Shown here piece after piece: positions 1-5,900 of a stretch of DNA of 17,883 nucleotides (the first letter of the stretch is position 1; every line of letters begins with the position of its first letter). Position numbers and translations under genes: made by a program. This DNA comes from Muribaculaceae bacterium. GTDB lineage: Bacteria; Bacteroidota; Bacteroidia; Bacteroidales; Muribaculaceae. The notes under the pieces are model-generated. The model had not been told where the DNA came from, did not search any database, and was given only the letters and a program-made list of their open reading frames with translations. Location: assembly GCA_017545095.1 (NCBI GenBank), contig JAFYCU010000261.1, forward strand, positions 1 to 17,883, written 5' to 3'.

Positions 1-20
1 ACAATGCACAATGCACAATG
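1..20. repeat. 7-bp simple repeat (GCACAAT units)
   Basis: The window opens with about two and a half copies of the 7-bp unit GCACAAT. The same unit in opposite orientation (ATTGTGC/ATTATGC) occurs four times at 16903-16930, so it is a recurring intergenic motif of this genome. Each run lies close to one copy of the composite palindromic repeat described in this window. The array is cut by the window edge, so its full length is unknown. Confidence 0.7.
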
Positions 21-59
21 GCCAATTTTTTAGTGACGAGTGATGGGTGATGACTCATG

Positions 60-298
60 TAGAGTCTCAAGGCCTCCCCTAACCCCTCCCCTAACCCCTC
101 CTAGGAGTGGGATTGGGTTCTCGGTTCCGTTTCCCATTTGGTGACTTGGGCAGCACTGTGCAGGCTGTGCTTGTTTCGGCCATCAGCCGCATGGTGCGGC
201 TCTACTGTTCTTGCGTCTCGCATCTTGCGTTTTAGAAAGCCCCTCCTTAAGGATGGGTTAGGGGATGCCTTATCCGGCCAGCGCATGTGCAGACTCTA
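60..298. repeat. Composite intergenic repeat, copy A (MITE-like, imperfect TIRs)
   Basis: This gene-free stretch is bounded by inverted repeats. TAGAGTCT at 60-67 is matched by AGACTCTA at 291-298. GGCCTCCCCTAACCCCTCC at 71-89 pairs with the reverse complement of 251-269 with two mismatches in 19 positions. The core at 175-206 contains a small hairpin (CAGCCGCA then GGTGCGGCTC, ending in TCTACT) that recurs at 15775-15808 and, inverted, at 16776-16810. No transposase or credible coding region is inside; short open frames across it on both strands have low-complexity translations. It could be a non-autonomous mobile element or a REP-like structured repeat. Confidence 0.6.
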
Positions 299-385
299 TT
301 GTTTTTGCAACACGCTATGAATCAGATGTGGCTACCGATTTCGGTGGTATATTAAGCTCGCTTTATAGAAAAATGGAACAATTAT

Positions 386-416
386 TTTGCAGTTTAGATT
401 TAAATTTGTAATTTTG
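386..416 (+). promoter_or_regulatory. Bacteroidetes-type promoter for the calycin/dockerin gene
   Basis: TTTG at 386-389 (the -33 element) is followed after 19 bp by TAATTTTG at 409-416, a perfect match to the -7 consensus TAnnTTTG of the Bacteroidetes primary sigma factor. The spacing fits the usual 19-21 bp. Transcription should begin near 421-424, leaving about 30 nt of A-rich leader before the ATG at 454. A second TAnnTTTG match at 401-408 lacks a well-spaced -33 element. Confidence 0.7.
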
Positions 417-453
417 CGGCAGTTTCCATTAATAAACTAAAACCACAAGTATT

Positions 454-1176
454 ATGAACAAATTTACTCTGTTACTGCTGGCTGTGTTCTGCGCACTGGG
501 AGCCAGCGCCACTGATTATGTGGGTACCACGGTTGTGCAAACCGAAGTGATGGATTTCCCCAGCGAGGGAACCGTGCTGCAAATCAATCAAAACGCCAAT
601 GGCACCTACAATGCTGTTATCAGCGTCAACTTCGAGTTCCAGGGCTACCCGATTGAAATCGATGACATGACGTTCGAGAACATGGCCGGCACCGTTGGCG
701 GCGATGGCTACACAACGGTTAACTGCACCAAGCAGCTAAGTATGCTCGAGATGTCGGGGTTGAGTGACATGATTCCTGACTGGTTGATGCAATATGTGGG
801 AAGTGCATTGGACCGCACGATACCCGTGGTTTTCAACGCACGTTTCAATGGTGTCTATGCCTCGGCGACCATCAACTTTGACTTGAACCTTTCCATCAGT
901 GTCCCCTTTATCGGAATCGACTATAGCATCATCAACACGCCTGTGCTGGTGACTTTCGAGGGCCAGAGCCAGGGTGGCGAGGAGCCTCCTGTGGGCAAGA
1001 AGGGTGACGTGGACGGCAACGGCACCGTGGACATCGACGACGTGAACATCCTGATCAACATCCTGCTCGATTACGACAGCGCCGACCGTTACGACGGCCG
1101 TGCCTTGGTCACCGACGACAATGTTGTCGACATTGACGACGTGAACGCCTTGATCAACATCCTGCTCCAGCAGTAA
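454..1176 (+). CDS. Secreted calycin-like beta-barrel protein with C-terminal dockerin
   Basis: The 240-residue product begins with a clear signal peptide (MNKFTLLLLAVFCALGASA, residues 1-19). Residues about 21-170 resemble the calycin-like beta-barrel domain (Pfam Calycin_like) of secreted Bacteroidales proteins: alternating hydrophobic beta strands, several polar turns and the phrase DDMTFENMAGTV. A short linker rich in G, E and P (171-182) leads to a dockerin type I domain at 184-240. Its first repeat is GDVDGNGTVDIDDVN, with all calcium-ligand positions. The second, TDDNVVDIDDVN, lacks the first acidic ligands. It is the only plus-strand gene, has its own promoter and is followed by a terminator, so it is probably monocistronic. 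The ligand is unknown. The dockerin suggests attachment to a cohesin-bearing partner or a surface role. The family call for the barrel is moderately sure; the dockerin call is firm. Confidence 0.8.
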   Translation: MNKFTLLLLAVFCALGASATDYVGTTVVQTEVMDFPSEGTVLQINQNANGTYNAVISVNFEFQGYPIEIDDMTFENMAGTVGGDGYTTVNCTKQLSMLEMSGLSDMIPDWLMQYVGSALDRTIPVVFNARFNGVYASATINFDLNLSISVPFIGIDYSIINTPVLVTFEGQSQGGEEPPVGKKGDVDGNGTVDIDDVNILINILLDYDSADRYDGRALVTDDNVVDIDDVNALINILLQQ

Positions 1177-1212
1177 AACTGTAGCGGCGAGGCCAATAGG
1201 TTTTGCAGCCAA

Positions 1213-1250
1213 ACTAAAAAGTGCGCAGCATTTGCTGTGCACTTTTTAGT
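1213..1250. terminator. Bidirectional intrinsic terminator
   Basis: An 18-nt arm at 1213-1230 (ACTAAAAAGTGCGCAGCA) is complementary to 1233-1250, with one G-T position that becomes a G-U wobble in one transcript. The A5 and T5 tracts at the base of the stem supply a U-run on either strand. It lies between the 3' ends of the convergent calycin/dockerin gene (stop at 1176) and the DUF4924 gene (stop at 1266), and probably ends both transcripts. Confidence 0.85.
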
Positions 1251-1265
1251 GGGTATTGGAATGTG

Positions 1266-1820
1266 TCAGTTGTCGGGGGCGAAGAGCGGTTGCTCTTCGT
1301 TTTTCTTGAAATAGGCGGCAAGCAGACCGACGAAGTGTGAGATTTGTGTGACAGCCACGCTGGTGTCGTGGGTGATTTCGCGGCCTTGCAGCCGTAGCAT
1401 CAGCACGCCGTAGAGGGCGTTGAAGCACGTTTCCAGCTCCCCCACTTGTTGCTCAGCGGGAGTCTTGGCACGCAGCTCCACAATGTAGGGGAGTGTGCGG
1501 TAGAACTCTGCGCCATATTCGGGATGCTTGTCGCTATGCAGCAACTGCTGGTGCAGGTCGCCGAGGCGGATAAGCACGTTCTTGTTGATTTGCAGATGGC
1601 CGCGCTCGCGCACGCCCTCGGCCTTCATCATCATCACCAGTCCTTCCCACCAGTCGCGCACCTCGGCGCGTTGGGCGTCGGTGAGTTGGTAACGGGCAAT
1701 CACATTCCGGTCGATTGTGTCGATGTCGCACCCGCTGGCGCGGATGATGTCCTCTACCTGCCACATATAGAGCAGGTACTCGGCAATGTTCTCTTTGCGT
1801 TTCTGTTGGGCGATGAGCAT
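1266..1820 (-). CDS. DUF4924 family protein
   Basis: The 184-residue protein starts MLIAQQKRKENIAEYLLYMW, which I recognise as the conserved start of the Bacteroidales DUF4924 family (function unknown). It is mostly alpha-helical, soluble, and has no signal peptide or membrane segment. An open frame continues upstream to 2111, but that extension is low in complexity, covers the intergenic repeat and overlaps the regulator gene, so the ATG at 1820 is the credible start. It lies downstream of the Crp/Fnr-type gene on the same strand with a 178-bp gap containing simple repeats and a hairpin. Co-transcription is possible but not evident. It shares a bidirectional terminator with the convergent gene. 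Confidence 0.8.
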   Translation of the reverse strand: MLIAQQKRKENIAEYLLYMWQVEDIIRASGCDIDTIDRNVIARYQLTDAQRAEVRDWWEGLVMMMKAEGVRERGHLQINKNVLIRLGDLHQQLLHSDKHPEYGAEFYRTLPYIVELRAKTPAEQQVGELETCFNALYGVLMLRLQGREITHDTSVAVTQISHFVGLLAAYFKKNEEQPLFAPDN

Positions 1821-1830
1821 GGGATGGGAA

Positions 1831-1910
1831 GGAATAAGTGAACAAGTAATAAAGGATAAGTAATTAAGAAATAAGTGATAAGTAAATGAGTGGTAAGTAA
1901 TAAGGGATAG
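1831..1910. repeat. Degenerate AAGTAATAAG-type simple repeat
   Basis: The spacer upstream of the DUF4924 gene is a run of degenerate units such as AAGTAATAA, GATAAGTAAT and AAGTGATAAG, with very low GC. A related run on the complementary sense (TTATTGC, TTATTACTTT) is seen near 15813-15845, beside composite repeat copy B. No promoter matching TAnnTTTG was found in it. Confidence 0.6.
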
Positions 1911-1936
1911 TTGATGATGGATGATTTCGCAATGTG

Positions 1937-1970
1937 GGAAGGTTTCGCAAGGCGTGCCTTGCGACCTTCC
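1937..1970. repeat. Strong REP-like hairpin between regulator and DUF4924 genes
   Basis: GGAAGGT (1937-1943), a TT bulge and CGCAAGGC (1946-1953) pair with GCCTTGCG (1956-1963) and ACCTTCC (1964-1970). This gives a 15-bp stem with one 2-nt bulge and almost no loop. There is no T-run downstream on the minus strand, so it is not a classical intrinsic terminator. It could stabilise the 3' end of the regulator mRNA or be a REP-type repeat. Confidence 0.55.
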
Positions 1971-1998
1971 TACTGATTGTGCTTTGGTTATCTTCTCA

Positions 1999-2700
1999 TT
2001 ATCCGAACTTGCTGATGTTGCGCAGTTGCTGCTCGTTGATGATTTTGATGCGCCGTCCGTCCACGGTGATGATGCGCTCTTGTGCGAATGCCGAGAGGGT
2101 GCGGATGGCATTACTGGTGGTCATGTTCGACAGGTTGGCGAGATCTTCGCGTGCGAGGTAAATCTTCAGCGTCTCGCCATCCTCCTCAAACCCGTAGTTG
2201 TCGAGCAGTGCGATGAGCGACTCGGCGAGTCGGCCTCGGATGTGTTTCTGGGTAAGGGAGACGATTTTGCTGTCGCTGCCACCCAGGTTCTTCGACAGCT
2301 CGGTGATAAAGAACCAGGCCAACTGGCGGTTCTCGTTGATGAGCTTGCGTACCAGTTCGAGTGGGATGGTGCCCAGTGTGGATGGCTCGAAAGCCGCCGC
2401 ACTCGACACGTATTGTTCGCCAGCAAAGTAGGCACGGTAGCCGAAATACTGGATGGGGCGGTAGAGCCGCAAGATCTGCGGCCGGCCACCTATGCCGTCC
2501 TTGTAGAGCTTCACCTTGCCTTTGAGTAACGTCCACAAATATTGTGGCTCGTCTTTTTCGGCGTAGATGAGCTGGTTTTTCTTGAAGTTGTGTATCACGA
2601 AGTGGTCGGTGATCTGGTGCTTCTCGTCCATGGTGAGAATCGACCAGATGGCAGCCATGTCCTCGCTGATGACACGTTCAATAGTACTCTTTTTTAGCAT
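1999..2700 (-). CDS. Crp/Fnr family transcriptional regulator
   Basis: The 233-residue cytoplasmic protein has the Crp/Fnr architecture. Residues about 17-115 form a cNMP-binding-like jelly roll (LWTLLKGKVKLYKDG, then LRLYRPIQYFGYRAYFAGE). A dimerisation helix follows at about 118-145. A C-terminal winged helix-turn-helix covers about 150-222, with REDLANLSNMTTSNAIRTLS as the recognition region. The phosphate-binding segment seen in true cAMP receptors (FGE followed by RSA) is replaced by FGYRAYF and SSAAAFE, so cAMP binding is doubtful. No cysteine cluster for an FNR iron-sulfur centre is present. Length is normal for the family. The ATG at 2700 follows a 200-bp spacer holding a MITE-like element; no good promoter was recognised. 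The regulon cannot be deduced. Confidence 0.88.
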   Translation of the reverse strand: MLKKSTIERVISEDMAAIWSILTMDEKHQITDHFVIHNFKKNQLIYAEKDEPQYLWTLLKGKVKLYKDGIGGRPQILRLYRPIQYFGYRAYFAGEQYVSSAAAFEPSTLGTIPLELVRKLINENRQLAWFFITELSKNLGGSDSKIVSLTQKHIRGRLAESLIALLDNYGFEEDGETLKIYLAREDLANLSNMTTSNAIRTLSAFAQERIITVDGRRIKIINEQQLRNISKFG

Positions 2701-2722
2701 GTTGTGTTAGACGATGATTTTC

Positions 2723-2871
2723 TTCAGTTTTCAGTTATCAGTGATACGAGTGGGCTAACGTGAAATAGGGGGGCTATGGAGCCTAAGGCCTCTAAGGGTT
2801 CTAAGGGACTTTAAGCACACTAAGGACTCTATATGATTTGCGCTCGTGTCAACTGATAACTGAAAACTGAA
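2723..2871. repeat. MITE-like element with perfect 20-bp terminal inverted repeats
   Basis: TTCAGTTTTCAGTTATCAGT at 2723-2742 is perfectly inverted at 2852-2871. The similarity continues inward with one indel (GATACGAGTG at 2743-2752 against the reverse complement of about 2841-2850). The interior has a 9-bp-period tandem motif CTAAGGnnn at 2783, 2792 and 2801, with a further copy at 2820. There is no coding capacity and no clear target-site duplication. A GTGTCAACTGAT direct repeat occurs at 2846-2857 and 2890-2901, the second copy ending on the LRR gene stop codon. The arm motif TTTTCAGTTAT recurs near 15686, upstream of the propeller gene. Confidence 0.65.
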
Positions 2872-2900
2872 TACGAAAACTCATTGTATGTGTCAACTGA

Positions 2901-5900
2901 TTACTTCACAGCCACCTTGTGGCCGGCGACGATGTAGATGCCGGGTTGCAGGTCGTCGATGCTGGTGGTTCCGGCTTCGAGGTCGCGTTGTGCTATGGTG
3001 CGTCCGGCCATGTCGTGGATGGTGATGGTGGTGTCCTTGGTCACGGTGACGATGATGCAGCCAGAGCCGCCCTCGATGGTCATTTCGTCGGTAGAGATGT
3101 CGTCGGTGGCGGTGATGATGTCGGCATCGGCGGTCCAGTTCAGGTAGAACTCGCTCTGGCTGATGCCGTTGTCGTACTGGTAGGTCTCGGTTCCGCTGCC
3201 CATGTCGGGGTCGGTGGAGGTGTTCTTGAGCACCACAATGGTGCCAATCACCTTGTCGGCCACGAGTCCCAGGTCGGATGCTCGGCTGCGGCGGCTGCCC
3301 ACAAAGGGAGCCTCGCTCCAAGTCACCTGACTCTGCACAAAGCCGTCCTGGGCCAGTGTTTTCTCGGTGAGTGTGGCCGTGGTGTGGCGGCCATATTGCT
3401 CGTTATCCTCGTTGCAGTTGCTGCTGTCGAGCAGGAAACCGCCATTGTCCACATCCTGTAGCTGGAAATAATACATCGGGTTGCCATCCACCATGCTGCA
3501 GTTGGCCACGATGGTGCGGCCGTTGTCGCTGTCCTTGATGGCGCTGGCAGTGAGCATCCCGTTCTGGCAACCGCTCAGGTCGATGCCGTTGATGTGGTTG
3601 TGCTCAAACTGCAGGTCGGCCAGTGACGTATGGGGACCTGTAAGGTTGAGTTGGAACAGGTTGTTGCTGTTGGCATGGATGGTGTCGATGGCTGCTGCAC
3701 CCGCGAAGTCGAGCTCGCGGATGTGGTTGTTGTCGCAGTCGAAGTAGCGCATGGCTGTGTTGGGGGCCACGTCCAGGTCGAGCACACTGCAGTTGTGCAG
3801 GTCCAGATGGGTCATGCCGGTGCTGGTGCCGGGCACAAGTTCGGTGATGCCGGAGTTGTTGTAGCAGTCGAGCCAGTGCATGTTGGCGAGCGATGACACG
3901 TCGAGCTTGGTGAGCACATTGTCGTTGCAGCACAAGGTATCCATGGCGGCACACTGGCTCACTTTGAGTTCGCCGGGCAGATTGCAGTTGTAGGCCAGCA
4001 GCGATTGCAGGTTGGTGTTGGCTTCGACGTTGAAGTCATTCGAACCAAACAGACCGTTGTTCTGCACATGCAGATACTTCAGTGCCGAGCAGTCGTCCAG
4101 GCCGGTGATGAAGGGCAGCGACGGGTCGTTGTCGGCATAAAGTTTTTCGAGCACCGGGTTATTGGCCACTTTCAGGGTGTCGAGGTCGGGCAGGTCGTTG
4201 GCATCCACATAGGTGAGCCGGTCATTGTTCTCGGTGTCGACATACTGCAACTTGGTGTTGCCCGACACCTTGAGTTCTGAGAGGTGGTTGCCGCTCACGT
4301 CAAGATGTTCCAGCACCACGCCGTTGGCTGTTCTGATGCCATAGTAGCCACTGTTGCTTACATCATACCACTTGACGGGGTTGGGGTAGTAGTTGGTGCC
4401 GCCTTCGACACCATCGGCGTCTTTGTAGTAAACGGTGCCCGACAGTGTCCCATCAGTATTTGTCTTATAGGCGGTGCGGGAATACGTCACCACACTGCCG
4501 CTGATGCTGATGTTGCCTTTTTCTGTCAAGTTGTCGGGGTTGGCCGAAGTGCCAGCATCGCGCATCAGCCAGCAGTCGCCATACATCCCCTTGGCGGTGA
4601 TGGTGTGCAGATAAGGCGAGGTGCGCACACCCAGCGACTGCATGTTGTTGTTGTCGGCATGGAACTCCTCCAGCTTGCCGCAAGTCTGCAGCCACACGAA
4701 GTGGTGACGGGTGGAGCCATTGGCAGGAGACTTAGTGCCTGGGTGATTGTTGTCCACGTAGGAGTACCATCCGCCAGTGCCATATTCCCAACCAGGATTC
4801 ATATACCACCATCCGGCGGCAGTGTTGTGGATGTTGGTCTCGCTGATGTCGAGATACTTCAGTTCCACGTTGTAGTTCAGGTCGAGATGGAAGAGTCCGG
4901 TGGTGTCGCGTAGGTCGATATCACGCAGGTCAAAGGCACGATGGGTGGTGGCTTCGTTGGCATCGAGTGTGGCTTGTGTAGCTGCTGGACAACTGATGCC
5001 GATGGGTGTATCTTTGCAGTGATACTTACGCAACAGGTCAACCTTTTTCAATCGCATGGCTAATTTCTCGGCATCGGTGGTGGCAAGCGGACCAATCACA
5101 TTGTTGTGGCTCACATCAAGATATTCAAGCTGTGTGTTTCGGTACAGGTGCACTGAGTCGGCAAGTTCATTGTAGCTCAGATCCAGACGTTTGAGGCCGG
5201 TAAGGTGCTCGAGGCTGGACTTGCCAGCCACATAACTGGCATGGCGATCCCCATTGTCGTAGTTCGAATTGGTGAAGGTGGTGAACTTGTTGTGCGAACC
5301 GTTGAGCGTTTCCACGGCAGTGAGACCTTGGAGAGCGGCATTAGCGCCTATCTGGTTGAAAGAACTGTTGCTTAGGTCGATGGTCTGTAGGGAAGTGTTG
5401 CCTTTGATATATAGTCCGCTGCCATCGCTCATGGTGGTACCGGCGGTGGTGCAGGTCAGGTTGTCGTTGCCGTGCAGCTCCAATGTGGTCATGTTGGGGT
5501 TATTGCCAAGCATGAGTGCCGACAGCGTGGTGCCCTCGGCCTTGAAGGTGGTGATGCCGTTGTTGCCCAGGTCAAGTCCCTTGAGCGAGGCCGTGCTACT
5601 GGCAGTGAGCTCCAATGCGCCGTTGAACCCGTTGTTCTCGGCATAGAGGAACTGGACTGGGCTGCCGCTGGGCAAGGCAATGCCCGTGAGCGCGTTGCTG
5701 TTCATATATAGCGAGGTGCATGATGCTGGCAGATTCAAGGCGGGGACACTGGTATAGGCATTGTTGGAAAGGTCGAGCGCAGCCAGCGATGTGCAGGTGT
5801 TCGCTCCGATGAGCGGCAATGTGCTGCTGTTGGTTAAACCGCAGTTGGTGAGGTTGATGCGCGGCAGGCTGGTGTCGCCAGTCACGTCAACGCTCTCCAA

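Noticed and set aside
101..320. Small open frames on both strands in the first 320 bases
   Set aside because: They run through the palindromic composite repeat, lack promoters and have no protein-like features.
1821..2111. 97-codon upstream extension of the DUF4924 frame
   Set aside because: Its translation is low in complexity, covers simple repeats and overlaps the regulator gene; the conserved family start MLIAQQ lies at 1820.
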